Source: Cryptomeria japonica (Eukaryota > Streptophyta > Pinopsida > Cupressales > Cupressaceae). From it: 64,000 nucleotides of DNA. The notes beneath the pieces are model-generated. The model was not told the DNA's origin, did no database searches, and worked only from the letters and a program-made list of their open reading frames with translations. Position 1 is the stretch's first letter; every line of letters begins with the position of its first letter. The translations under genes were made by a program, and so were the position numbers. The stretch covers positions 140,276,361 to 140,340,360 of the forward strand of contig NC_081406.1 of NCBI RefSeq assembly GCF_030272615.1. The letters run 5' to 3'. Of this stretch, positions 11,688-24,299 are shown piece by piece.

Positions 11688-12906
11688 TGTCGGTAATTGG
11701 AGGAATTGATTATGTGTTGTATTGATGTTATGTAATTGATGTCAACACCGGCTGTTTTGGTTGTTTACTGGTTTACGGTAGGTTTCGATAGAGCAGTTGG
11801 ATTATGATATTGATCCAATATGCTTTGGTATTCTTTGGTTTGTGGAATTGGTTTGGATATGTCATTCATGCTATTTAGATGTGTATCATGATCAATTGGT
11901 TTGGGACTTAATGACTCAGGAGCTATCATTTGTTCTAGTAAGCCTTTTGGTCACTGGTAAGGGTTTTACCAATAGAGCTTTGTTGAAGATATTTTGATCA
12001 ATGCACTTGATAAGTGGTGTTGGTACGGCTTCTAGATGGCTTTTAAGATGCTGTTGGTTATCTTGTTCATGTTCCTATTGATCGGTGGTGTTGCATTTAG
12101 GACCAGACCTAATGCTATCTTATTCTGCTAGGTTATGGACCGGTTTATGTAATGTGTTGGTGGATGATCCCTATGTGTTTTCGGTTCGAGCTATTGATTG
12201 GATTATGTTGTTTTGGTCTTAGGATGACTTGGTTGACCATTGGATTGTGATTTTATGTTATGAATTTTTTATAATATCTTTTAGGTGGCCGACCTAATTG
12301 TTTAGGTCCTGGGTTCGTATAAAAATGATGTAAGATCTCTTTGTAGATCGTGGGTTTTTGGGATATAGGATTATTAGTGTGCGATTAAGGTTGTAATCAT
12401 ATGCAGAGCTTTTGGTCGATCATAGGTGATTAAATTGGGTTGGTGAAAGAGGTTTAAGACCTCTAGTACTGAGCTTAACTAGAACCGTCTCCAGGCATAG
12501 GAGATGTTATTCTTGTAGTTCACTCTTCTTTCCAGATTGTAGTCTAAATTTATTTTGTAGTCAGTGAGGCTCCTTTCATGATGAGAAGTGCACTCTAGGC
12601 TATTTGCCTTCCTTCATGTGTAGGCCCCATCTATTTGTAATCACATACATACTGCAGAAGTATTATCTGACTATGGGTAGGCTTCCCACTATGGTTTTTC
12701 CCTTTATCGGGTTTTCCATGTACAAATCTCAGTGTTATCTTTTGTGGATGATTGATAAATGTACCATGGTTTATATTTGTGCTTAACTATTATATTTTTT
12801 ATTCCAGTAATAAGGTTTTAATCCTTATAGTTCTATAATTTGTTGACAACTAATTCACTCCCGTCGTCCCCCTCGGTTGTCCATTGGTTATTAGAGTTGT
12901 CTAAAA
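11688..12906 (+). repeat. Solo copia LTR with target-site duplication CTATG
   Basis: It is homologous to the LTR at 10028-11199 along its length: GGAATTGATTATGTGTTG at the start, the AAGGGTTTTACC and GCCGACCTAATTG blocks, and CATGTGTAGGCCCC near 12617. The start is TGTCGGTAATT. The 5-bp sequence CTATG occurs both just before (11683-11687) and just after (12907-12911), supporting insertion and later loss of the internal part by LTR-LTR recombination. The last bases read CTAAAA rather than CTAACA, probably one substitution. Confidence 0.75.
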
Positions 12907-12911
12907 CTATG

Positions 12912-15112
12912 AATCACAAACAAAAGAAACACAACTTGTAGTGTAATTTGAAGATAAATTTTGTGCGAAAAATAATAATTTTAAAATTTGTAATGGAAGA
13001 ATATGATAAATATTAATTCATGAAAGAAAATTTAGTTTTATCAAATAATGAAATGAAACTATGTACTTTCAATTTCTTTTTTTAGCAAACACTATTAATT
13101 AAATAATCATTAAACCTAGAATTTATGAGTTGGTAATGAAAATAATAAATACTATATTCATTAGGAAAATTAAACATTATTAGGTACTTCATACTTTCCT
13201 ATATCTCAAGGATAGGAAATTTAATTTTAAAATGTAGGAATTAATTCCTTATAGTAGCATTTTTTTTCTTTCTTAGATAAATCTCATAGAATTTCCAAAA
13301 AAGTTATATTTTTCATTCTAATTCATTTATGTGAACTTATACCTAATTTATGTGAGCTCAAAAATGACCATTGTGCATAATTTTAATCTATAATGTATAG
13401 AAATAATCTAGAAGATATATCACTACTAAATTTATCTCACATAAATGTTTTGATATGTAAATAGGTGGTATTTATAAGTTACACCCTTGGGCAATTTTTT
13501 AATAATGAAGATCGTGTTATGTTTAGTCAAAACCATATCTAGACTTATTACATAGCTTTCAAACAAGAACTAAGGATACAAGAAAGTACATAATAGAATT
13601 ATGATGATGTATGATGTCATAGTCCTTTGACCATACAAGTATGATGCTCTAATAAATAATTGATATCAATGCTCTTAAACAACTCCTAAATGATTCTTGA
13701 TTATTTTTAAAATAAGAAAAAATGATAAATGTATTTACTTAAAAAATTAAAATGAAAGACAAAAATCAAAACAAGTATGCACTATGACAACTCACAATTT
13801 CTAGTGGAAATGTAAACAATAACTAAACTTAAACTTTAAATTTAGAAGCTTCAAGGTTTAGACTCATAATTCAGGGAACATACAACATGAAGTTCGCAAC
13901 CATTAACATTATACAAGGTCAAGAATGACATATTTAGGAAATAATATCAATCTCAAGGGTTGAGTGATAATGGGTGTAATATATTATAATGTCATGAGAT
14001 ATAATAATATTAAAAATATTTTACTTATTAACTAGTAAGTATTTTATCTCTTAAAAAATATTAGTGTCACATTAGATAATATTTAGTATTCAAAAGAATT
14101 AGTATCAAATATTTACTTAGTAATTCATTGTAAAGCACGAGCTCACAATTTTGAGGCAAATCATTTCTGTAATACCACATAGTAAGTTTGTACAAACTTT
14201 TCTTAATATAAGGATGCATATGAATATTTGTTGAGGCTACCTTGTATAACCATTGACTTGATTGCTAAAATTGGATTGAGCATATCTTCTATGTTGACTA
14301 TGTGAAAGTATGGATTGGAATTCATGGCTATGTTGTTCTCATTTACTTTTGGACATGCATAAATATAACAACAATGCTTGAAACTTCAAAATAATTTGAA
14401 ATAGTCTCTACTAGTGTATTATAATATTGTCCTTGAGATACTACATTGAGTTGTGTTGGTATACTTTGGGATTGTTTTCCCAATAGAAAGGTTTTTCCAA
14501 GGTACATATGGTGTTTTCTTGCGATATGCTTGTTTCTCTTTTGCATTGTGGATTCTAAATACTTATTTTACATTTATTTATCTTATGACAATTATGTGAA
14601 AATAATTTTTAATTTTTTCATTAATGATTTCCATTCTAATTTATTTGACATCAAAATATAAGGATAAAAGTGAGTAGATATGCAACTTTTGCCACTACAA
14701 TAATTTTATCTAATTATTATTTTCTCCACATATCATTTTATTTTATACAATATGTAAGAAAATTCAAACCCCTTTATGTAGAATAAATATATACTAATTT
14801 AAACATTTTCCACTCTTGGTCCATACTAAGTACACAAAATGCTCATGTTAAATTTTACGTCCTCTTCAAGTGAACAACCCAAAAAGTATTTATTTATACA
14901 TAGAATGTATTGAACCATACAAATTACATGCATAGAAAATGATAGTATAGTTTGAACATCTAGCATAATAAAATTCATATTATCATCACTTAGTACACAA
15001 TACATATATAGTAAATAGGTAATGTGGCCAGGAATATTCATACTAACATAGATTATTAGCTTATTTAATATAGCTTTCAACAACTTACAACTTAATCAAC
15101 AATATCCCAAAA
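12912..15112. other. AT-rich intergenic DNA downstream of the terpene synthase
   Basis: I see no coding region, RNA gene or recognisable mobile element here; short open frames have no family signature. The part next to the gene should hold its 3' UTR. On the minus strand AATAAATAC occurs near 14887-14895, about 220 bases after the stop codon, and is the first good polyadenylation signal candidate. Confidence 0.5.
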
Positions 15113-18100
15113 TCACATTGTAATATGTTGAACCAAAGTTTTCCAAATATGGTCTCTTATATCTCTAGTGGCAGCACTAAATCCATCTCCCTCTTTGTAA
15201 AAGAGTTGAATTCCTCTTGACAAGGAAACTGCATGATCTTTAGAGTATGTCGGTACACCGTCCTTTTTCAAATATTCCCACATCAGTTCTTTCAATAATT
15301 CATCTTGGAAGGAATTAAGATAATCCAAAGCTTCTTCTTCTGTTGAATTAGGATTATCTCTCATATAGCATCTTACACAAGAAGCTTCCTCACCCCTAGT
15401 AGCTTCAACCTGCATTTCATCACATATTATAATTTTAATTGAAACACCTTTCCTAAAATAAATAGGACATCAAAAGAAGGATATAGAAACTTAAAATATA
15501 TGTAGCTCTATTTTTTAATATACCTTGAAAGTATTAATATCATTGCTTAACCGAAATGTGTGTCCCATAATATCAAGGAACCTTGAGGGAAAATCAAATT
15601 TTGGAAGTAGGTTCTGAGGAAGAAGTGTGTCCAATGTTAACACAGGTTGCAAGATAAGTATTCGAGCACCACCACTAATTTTCCCATTCTCCATGTACTC
15701 CTCAAAAGTTGGTATATAACTAGCAGCTAGCCACTTCGCTTCTTGCAAGTAAGAATTGATGAAAATATTCCACTACATTCCATATTCATCATTCATCAAT
15801 ACCATTTTTGCACTAGCAAATAGATATCTTTAATATAGCTAGTAAAATATAAAACATCAACTAGATAGATGCTTGAGATTTATATGTGTGCATATATTTT
15901 AAACAAATGTACAAAAGATATATATGCTAGTTTATATTTTTAAGACACATGAGTATTTTTATGACAACAATTACAACTACTTACAGCATTTCTAGCATAA
16001 TCAAGTGTGTCTCGTCCTTGGGTTTTGATTATCGCTTGTGTTATTTCATTCACCATATTATAAAACATGATGAACACAACTTTCATATATTCAGGAAGTC
16101 CATCTATGGAGCTTGGATCCCATCTAACCAAAAAAGAGAACATAAAATAATATTATGAAAAGGTAATGTTGTACCAAAGTATCTAAATATAACTATATCA
16201 TTCAATTTTGTATGGGTTGTTAAAATTTATATTTTTACCTTTCAATGGCCTCTGCGAAGATTTTGAGTTCATCTAATGTCCCATACGTGTCATATATATC
16301 ATCAATAACTGTTACAAGAGAACCAATTTTTGCAAATCCAATTCTAAAAGTAGAATCCTTTGGCTCTACACTCCCTCCTACGGCCCAGAAATAAAATTCA
16401 ACATATCGGTTTCGAGCAAATGTTAGTTGGCGAACACCTGACTCCTTCCACCACCTAAAAAAAAGCGTGCAAATAAAATGTAACTTTTTCATAAGTTAAC
16501 TACTAGACTTTATTTTTATTCCTTCTATTTTTTATTTGCAATTATTTTTGTGTATCAATATTGATTCCAATCTCAAGTAGCTTACTAACTTTGCAAGTAT
16601 TTGAAGTTCTCGTTGTTGCACGGATTGCACCATATTGAAGTCTAACTTTGCTAGATCTAAAATCTTCTTGTTGCTCTCACATGTCATCCTGTATTTGAAG
16701 AAATTGTACTCATATACTTAGAAAATCATGTCTTCTATTTGATATTTAGAAAATTAAAATATAATGATAATATACTTCTACTTAGATATCCTCCTTTTAT
16801 ACCTTGAAGTTTCAGCTCCATATATGTCAATATAATTCCTTGCTTCCAATCTAGGCACGTTGGTGTGCCAACCGTAGTGTAGATTAAATTCTATCTATTG
16901 AACAACAAAAATATCAAACATAGTTATGAAAAAACAATTAACATAATTTGATACACAAAAGTATCAATACATATGCATTGGGTACCTCTCGTGAAAGATT
17001 AGAACCATTGATCTTTGGGAGAACTTGCTCTAAATATCTAGTTGCAAAGGCTTTAGCCTCTTCCATGATTTTCTCTCCATGAAATGCAATAAGTGAAACC
17101 CGAAATAAATTTAGAATTGTCTTTATTTCTTTGTTTGATTGACTATATGAGCTCAAGAACTGGCCATCTTTTCCTTTAAAATTCTCCAATACACCTTCAA
17201 TTATCAAGAACAAAGCATAATATAACACATCATTATCAAAATAGCTCAATGAAAATAAGATATTAATATAAAACAATACAAATAGTAATCAGATAAAAAC
17301 AAAAATAGAAACTTTCTTTTAATAAACAAAAGCCACTAACAAATTATCTCTTTCAAAACATAATGTCCCTAAAGAATGACAATATGATTCGATGTTTCCC
17401 TTAAATAATAACCTAAAGACCACCTGAAGAGACGTCGTATCTGTGCAGACGAAGAATTCGAAGTGCCAAGGCTGTGGTGTTCAGATCCGGGCAAGCACCT
17501 CCTTCACCATTTGCAATGCCTTTGTCATTCCAATACCTGCTACCCATATATATACATTATATGAACTGCTTTTAGATTTAGCTGTTGAAGATTGTTATAA
17601 GAAATAAACCTGTAAACATAATCAAGAGCCTCCTTTATTTCCTTTTGGAAATGCCGATCGATCCCAAGGCGTTCAACTTTGTCCACCACTGAAAGGCGTT
17701 CGTGGACAGAAGAATTTTGAGTCGACATCCCATTAAATATCTCCTTCACTTCTCTAATCAGTGTCTGTGCGCGTTCTACATAACAAGGACCCTGCAGCAG
17801 CACAATACTATCAATCAAGCAAAAAACAAAGCAAAATTACAAAGTAGAAGACTGTAAAACTAACATACCTCGTAAGCTCTTGGAAGGGAGTTTATGAAAT
17901 TATCATCCCACAAGTTGGGATGATGATTATTTCTGCGCCTCTCAGTAGGTTGTGCAGTGATTGAAGCCTTGCTAACAATTAAATCCAGCCTTCTTCTGCT
18001 TGGCTTTGGAAACACACGAGTAAACATCCTAAGCTTATTACTGGGTTTTTGTATGGATGGGTTGTTGAGGCCTGAAAAGTCCAGAGTGAAACGAGAAAGA

Positions 18101-18114
18101 GAGATGGAAGCCAT
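15113..18114 (-). CDS. Terpene synthase, TPS-d-like, probably a plastid monoterpene synthase; 10 exons, intact
   Basis: The gene ionises and usually cyclises a prenyl diphosphate, probably geranyl diphosphate, in plastids. Exons on the minus strand: 18114-17869, 17791-17610, 17536-17424, 17194-16986, 16894-16803, 16688-16590, 16454-16239, 16123-15985, 15772-15524, 15409-15113. All introns are GT-AG, phases agree, and the exons total 1842 bases (613 residues plus TGA). Residues 1-58 are Ser/Arg-rich with few acids, a transit peptide. R59R60(x8)W69 is the monoterpene synthase motif. RxR lies at 328-330, 35 residues before the metal-binding DDIYD at 365-369. The second metal site NDINTFKVE is 509-517 and spans the exon 9/10 junction. 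LEARNYID and NLWDD blocks match gymnosperm synthases. Ten exons and about 610 residues are usual for conifer monoterpene synthases. The apparent TAG before exon 9 is the intron acceptor. The product terpene cannot be predicted. Confidence 0.95.
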
Positions 18115-18300
18115 TCTCAGAATGATTTCAGAGCTGCGAAAGCTGGGTGTTTAATGCCCTAACTCCACGCTGAGTGATGCAAGAGACGTAGAAGATGGGT
18201 ATTTAATGCCTGAATTCCACTCATCCTCGCTTTTAATATGATATATTTGCCGCTCAATTGCCACTTTTGGTATTGAAACGATACATAAAATTAAAAAACA
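18115..18300 (-). promoter_or_regulatory. Probable core promoter and 5' UTR of the terpene synthase
   Basis: On the minus strand a TATA-like CATTAAATACCC lies at about 18197-18208, roughly 90 bases before the ATG. A close copy, GCATTAAACACCC, lies nearer the gene at 18147-18159. Further up, the block CAATTGAGCGGCAAATATAT followed by CATATTAAAAGCG (18226-18260) recurs at 25760-25800. The conservation marks this as gene-linked upstream sequence. The transcript start is inferred, not seen. Confidence 0.4.
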
Positions 18301-18637
18301 AACAAAAAGCAGTCACTAGTTTGTCGAGAAGAAAAAGTAGTCACTAAGGAGCAAAGTTATGCATGTCAAAAAGTATTTTGTTTAATGGCAAAGTTCATGG
18401 TGTGGCAATTAGGGGAAGCAAACTAGTAGTGGTTATAGCTAATTTCATGCACTCACAGATTTTAAACTATGCATTGGAGTTTGACGATTTTTTGTTGTTG
18501 TCTTTGTATGCGACTTAACTGCATATAACTAAGGTTTTGGCGTCTGTGTAGAAATGACACACATTGTGGGATCAATTATGTGCATAAGCGTCAAAAAGTA
18601 CACATTTCAAAGTGTCACCTAATACCTACTTAAAGAT

Positions 18638-18724
18638 GTATACATGCGAAATTTAGCGGTAGGTTGTATACATCATTAAGTAGGTTGTATACATGCGAAA
18701 TTTAGCGGTAGGTTGTATACAAAT
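18638..18724. repeat. Tandem duplication, 49-bp period, upstream of the terpene synthase
   Basis: The 36-base block beginning GTATACATGCGAAATTTAGC occurs at 18638 and again at 18687. Shorter derivatives (GTAGGTTGTATAC, GTAGGTTGTGCAC) flank it up to about 18750. It lies 520-640 bases upstream of the start codon, where it could affect transcription; no known binding motif was recognised. Confidence 0.8.
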
Positions 18725-18759
18725 GTCTCAGTAGGTTGTGCACAAATTTTCCATTAGTG

Positions 18760-20430
18760 GTGCACAAATGGACCAATTATGGATCAAAAAAGTTAATAAG
18801 TGATCGATTATTGATACATGCAAAATTTATTAATGAACTTTTCATTATCATTTTTCTAATTCCTTTAAAATTAGTAATTGGGAGGATGGATGCACAAGAA
18901 ATGATTAATTAATGAATGCTTTTCATCTAAAAAATGTTGAATTCAATTTTTTTACAATCACACAAAAACAATATTATAAAAACATTATAAAAAAATGCCA
19001 TTATAAAAATATATAATCTATCCCTAAAAAAAGCAGACATCCCAAACATCCCAAGGATGCTATCCCTCCCATACAATCTATCAACATATTTGATTAAAAA
19101 AACAAAACAAAAAAGTAATGAATCTTAATGTGTGGGTGGTTTGGCACTTTTAAAACAACCTTGGATTCTTTTATGGTGAGTCGAAGTTGCTGCATCTGAA
19201 AAATTTAAGTGTATTTATCCATTCATTCTAAATTTTGTTGTCTACCCTAAATTCACATGTGCGTTACTTGTCACAATGTGGATCAAATCAACCAATCAAT
19301 AATGCTAGGATACTAGAAGAAGTGAATAGATATGTGATGTAAATGCACGTATTTTCAGGAAAGTGTGCCGTATTACTTTCACATTTAATCATAAATTCAA
19401 CCGACATTTCTAAAAGAAATATGATTGAGTGCTAACTATTATCTCTCAAAAATGGTCCACTCCCATCCTCATCGTTGAAATGCGTCCCTCCGTCTATGCT
19501 TTGGAAATTTGGGGTGACATAGGATACAATTAAAAAATAATGTTAAACTCTACATTTCAATGTAATTTGGAATTACAAAGAACATGGGATATCCTTTTCA
19601 TGGAGTTGTAATATGATGGCTAGTTTTCACATGCTCTTCGGGAAACCTTATAATTGACAACAAAAGGAGACATTTGGAAAATGATATCAAACTAAAAATT
19701 TAGTATTTATTGTTTTTATAAATAATATATTTTGAAAAAATTAACAAACATCTGTTTTTTCATATATGAAAACAAAATAGTCTATGTCAAGAAATCAAAC
19801 ACAACATTATTATAAAAAAATCATAAAAAGATAGCTTTTAAGCAAGAAACATGAACAAAAATTGTTGGAAGATGACTCAAAACTACATCTTTTTAATTCA
19901 TGTACAATCCCAAGTAATGTGTTACAAGCTTCCATTTCACTAACAAAATAGATAATTAACTAGTTGAACCATCATATATAATTTAAACCTATGGACCAGA
20001 GTATCTTTTGAATCGTAAGGCTTCCCAAACCAAAATCTAAGGATTAGCCTCATCTTTTGACCTCCAAACCTGAGTGCTTGAAATCTTTCATTTATTCTCT
20101 TAGAACCTATATTTTCGTTTTTTCTTCAATATCAAATTTGAAGACATAATAAATAGAAGGATCAATAAATATTTTTAAAGGAAAGCATAATAACTAATCT
20201 ATGGATAACATTCCAAGCATATAATAATATTATGGAATGCAAATGAAATGAATCTTTTGTGTGAAAGAAAGGAGAAAGAATTTTTTTGTCAAGTCATCTT
20301 ATAGATTGTCAAATATCTTTGATAATAACAAGAGTAATATCATGGCAATCATATTTTTTCATGTTTTTTTAATCCTATGACAACTCTAATTATAAATTTG
20401 ATTCATAAATAAATTCCTCTATTTTGGGAT
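18760..20430. other. AT-rich intergenic DNA, no gene seen
   Basis: Both strands show only short open frames without family signatures. There are A/T runs and no LTR ends or repeats that I could recognise. Part of it may be the eroded 3' end of the LINE that follows. Confidence 0.5.
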
Positions 20431-20439
20431 CCAAAATAT

Positions 20440-21480
20440 CCTATCCACCTTTATAGATTTTGGTTAAATACATTCTAACCAAAAAGTGGATTTAGTATAG
20501 GCTATATTATCATCCTAGTTAGACTATAAAAATTGTGAATGGTTTTATTTAAATATTCATATTCTTTCCTTAAAGGCATCCAACATAAAGAATAATATAT
20601 ATGAGAGACCATAAATATATGGTTCGAAACTTGAATCTTGTGATCTAATAAAAAAATTGTCTCCCAAGTCAACTTTTTTTTTTTCAATTTAATGATCAAC
20701 CAATGCCACATATTTGAAAGGGGGCACCAAAGTCAAAAGATATATCAATTTAATTCATTATTGGTTCATATTTGATTTGTTTCCATTTTTTAGGAATGCA
20801 CTATAACCAGATCTACTCACACCATAAAAGATTCAATTGTGTGAGAGATATCTTTGGTTAAAAAATAGAGAAATATAAATTTAATATATCTATCACATTT
20901 TTAAACTCCTTTGAAAAATGTTGAAGAAAGATAAAACTATCATTAAAAACATGCAATCTAAGCACAACTACATTGTTATAGATGTAGATACACTTTATCA
21001 TGTTAATTTGGTTTTATTTTTACACTAAATAGTTAGTAGAACTAGTTGAAATAACAAAAAATATGATAAAAATGGGAAACCTTACACCATTGAATGATCC
21101 ATGAGGGTAAAATATGCCAGATCATTATTTATTTCCAATTAAGCATTAAAATATTTGAATAATATTTGAACATGCTTATGTATCTTGGGACAAAACCCCA
21201 GCCATTGTAGCTTCTTGGTGATAAAGCTCCAACACATTCTATCATAAAGCTCTATCCAAATCTAGTAATTGTTGAGACCATTCGCTAGTTCCCAAGCCAC
21301 GATTAAGAATTTAGAAATCAAGGATAAATGTTCTACCAAGGAATATTATATGTTTAGTTATAACAATCTAATTTAAAATTATTTTAATCTTTGTAGCTAC
21401 AACCTTAGCAATGATTTTATAAGAAGCGTTAAGCGAGGAAATAGGCTACCATATAGAGATAGTGACTTTATTTATGAGTT
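20440..21480 (-). pseudogene. LINE (non-LTR retrotransposon) reverse transcriptase relic
   Basis: Read on the minus strand in shifting frames, the order of LINE RT motifs survives: PISSLNASYKIIAKVVATK (21450-21389), then ILGRTF-like and LDLDRA (about 21320-21250) with a WSFITKKLQWLGF-like stretch (21225-21190). Next comes DSFIFLQ at 20955-20930, the remains of the F-x-DD catalytic box with its first Asp lost. Last is the thumb stretch KIQVSNHIF...HIYYSLCWMP (20650-20560). Many stops and indels separate them. The endonuclease half should lie above 21480 but I could not recognise it. The element is dead; the assignment rests on motif order. Confidence 0.75.
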
Positions 21481-21499
21481 TTGTTAGGAATTTATTAAT

Positions 21500-23030
21500 G
21501 TTAGGACAAACAAAACTTGTTCTAGGGCCTCAAAGTATAATAGGTGATATAATTATTCAATATGTTACCATAGTGTTTGGTAGAATTCAACTGAGAGCCT
21601 ATCAATCCAACGAATTTTGTTACTTAGGTTATGAAAAAGACATCATGTTCTAAGTTTTTAATTCATAGTTCAAGTCTAGAAATTGACTGTATTCAATATC
21701 CTCCATTTTTGGAATGTGATCTATCATAATATCTTCTAGTATTAGTTATGTGTCCTACCAATGAGAATCCTTTATAAAAAGCCTCCCATAAAAAAATGAA
21801 ATATAAATTTAATCTTTTCTAGCTTTATATGAACATGAACAATTTTATCTTGAATTTCTCTAATATAATATTCTTTATGTTTGTACTTTTAATATAATAA
21901 GAAGTATTTGGACCCTCTATTACCCTCATTAACCTAGTGTAATTTGTAAATACTTTTAGTAACTCAAACCCTATCCATATCAATTTTATGAAGTTGTGCT
22001 TCTAATAGCAGTTTGAATATTAGTATTATTTAGATTATTATTCTTTCTTATTAATATCCATCCATCAGTCATCACAATTCATTGTAACAGAAGTTGGGAA
22101 TAATAGAAAACACGTAATTACTAAATAGTTATCCAAGAAAGTTTTTTTCTAATTTTGTGAATGAATAGAATATTTAGGAATAGCTGATGGTTGAAGATAG
22201 GTTCATATTTTTTGAGGATTGGAAGAGGCTAGAACTTGAGGCTAAATGACTCTATTCTTATTGATAGGACAACCTCTTATTAGGTGACATTCTTAATGGT
22301 AAAAATGTTACGTTTATTTACATAAACTATTTTTTTTTGGTAGAATTCATACCCAAATATAATTAGATTAATATTTTCAAGTAGCTAGTTATTATGATCA
22401 ATCTTCATATAGACTCTAGGGTGTACCCTTAAATTACAAAAAAAATGGCTGGATTATTCTTATATAGGTTAAATTTTTTAAGTTGAGATAATATTTCATA
22501 CAAGAATGGTTTTAAGGCAAGGTTTATAAAAAACAAATCCACTCACATTGTGTAATATGATCTAGAAAATACTTTAGGATGAAAATGCAAGGTTCAAGAT
22601 AGTAAATTACCACAAATAAATTTGGCTCCATATTGTAGCATGGTTGATCATATTTGACTATTTTAAATTTGCAAGATGCATCTTTTTCCTATCCCTAAAA
22701 GAGTTGTGATTTCTTAGATTCTATTCTCTTAATTTAATTTATCCCACTTGGAAAAATGTCATTGAAGTGGTATTCTTTTAAATTGAATAAAACGAGAAGC
22801 CTCTATTGACACCCAACAATGCTACTATTCACATTATCGGAAAGAAAAATTCTAGAGTTTTATTTTCTTCCTCACCACTTAGTTCATTCATTGCATTGAC
22901 ATAAATTTATCATATGTTAAAGTTATTATCTCCATATGAATCCCAATTTTATTTTATGTCCTTAGAAATCCTCAAGATTTTCATTGCTTCACATATATCA
23001 TATGTATTAGAATAAATCAAGTTGCTTGCA
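21500..23030. other. AT-rich DNA, possibly the upstream part of the LINE relic
   Basis: No motif is clear enough to call. The position suggests eroded LINE endonuclease sequence, but this is inference from the neighbouring RT relic only. Confidence 0.35.
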
Positions 23031-23039
23031 TCTTATACA

Positions 23040-23400
23040 ATGCTCCTAACCCTATTGCATGCATTGGATTATGATTAGAGAACTTCTAGATACCTTAACT
23101 CTTAATTTTAAGTCATAATATCATTATTATATTCTTATTTAGTTGATTAGATTGTCCTAAAGATTATATGTTGTTCAAGTGAGCTTCAAGATGACATCTT
23201 AAGCATAGCTACATGGTGCATATATGAGTTATACATTAGTTGTTATCATTAGAATAATTATTGAGCTCATATTGAAGACTATTGGAGACATCCCTCTTGA
23301 CATGCCTACAAGGTTGCCCCCTCAAAGTGACATATTATTATTATAAAGTATTTGCAACATATTTCATATTAGCTTCTATTATGCAATTTATTCAAAAACA
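23040..23400 (+). repeat. Local duplication, copy A (partner at 24300-24960)
   Basis: The sequence from the GCATTGGATTATGA region through the CCCTCAAAGTGACATATTA region is repeated, diverged, at 24300-24960 in the same orientation. Shared blocks include ATATCATTATTATATTC, TTGAGCTC...AAGACTATTGGAG and ATTTGCAACATATTTCATA. It encodes nothing recognisable. Copy A lacks the SINE present in copy B and so gives the pre-insertion sequence. Confidence 0.7.
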
Positions 23401-24000
23401 AGTGGCATCAAAGAATTATCTTGGTACCATGTGTGCAAGATTTTTTTTTCAATTTCAGAGGTCAACTTGTAGAGTGCATATTTCTCAGATTGGCAATTTT
23501 TTTCATTATTTTTGGAAAATAATTTATAAATTTATTAAGACATTTATACAGTATTTTTTTTTTAAATTAGATTCAAATTAAGTGATTTATTGCATAATTA
23601 GGGTTTCTTCATTTTTTTAAGTAGAAAAATATATCTCTCAAATCTGAAAAACATTTGAAATTATTTTTAAAGGGGTTTCCAAGAACACATTTTGACATGT
23701 ATAGACCAAAATTTAGAGGAAGTGGAGTAGAACTAATATATTTATTGCAAAATTAAGTTTTTCAATTAATTTTCTCAAGTGTTTTTCATGAGGAGAACTG
23801 ATAGGGGCAACGTAATGCCTTCGAGCTTAGCTCAAGAGAAGGTGCGCCCCCTTATACATTTTCTCTCAAGGTTGTAAGTAAATTTTTTTCTTGGAGATAT
23901 TTTTCGGTCATTGCATTCTAGGTATTTCTAAGTTATAGTAGAAAATTTAAAGTAGTTGTACTTTATTTATGAAATTTATTGAAAAAATATTTTTCTAAAA

Positions 24001-24240
24001 CTTCTTTACAAGTAGTAGAGAAGTGTAAAGAGAAAGAAAATGAAAAAGAACAAGTAGAAAAATAAGAATGTCAGAAAGAAATAAAACATAAACAACAACT
24101 AGAAAATTAAGAAGAAGAGTGAGAAGAAGAGCAAGAACAATAATAAGAACAAGAAGCAACAAAATAAAAAAGAAGTAAAAGAATAAAGAAGGAGATAAAC
24201 AAAAAAAAAGGGAAAGAAAATAAAGTTGGAGATGAAGTTC
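24001..24240. repeat. Purine-rich (GAA/AAG) low-complexity tract
   Basis: About 240 bases with very few pyrimidines on the plus strand, built of AGAA, AAGAAG and AAAGA words. The open frame seen on the other strand (a Leu/Phe/Ser-rich peptide) is a by-product of this composition and is not annotated as a gene. Confidence 0.75.
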
Positions 24241-24299
24241 TTTGTAAAAACATCCATAATTAATTAGCATTTAAGAAAATACTTTTGTAAAGAAGGGGC

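Noticed and set aside
15770-15777. In-frame TAG before exon 9 of the terpene synthase, suggesting a pseudogene
   Set aside because: The AG of that TAG is the intron 8 acceptor. Exon 9 then starts with TGG, which fits the family, and the phase matches exon 8.
23995-24270. 91-residue Leu/Phe-rich minus-strand open frame that looks like a membrane protein
   Set aside because: It is the complement of a purine-only GAA/AAG tract; hydrophobicity is a by-product of composition.
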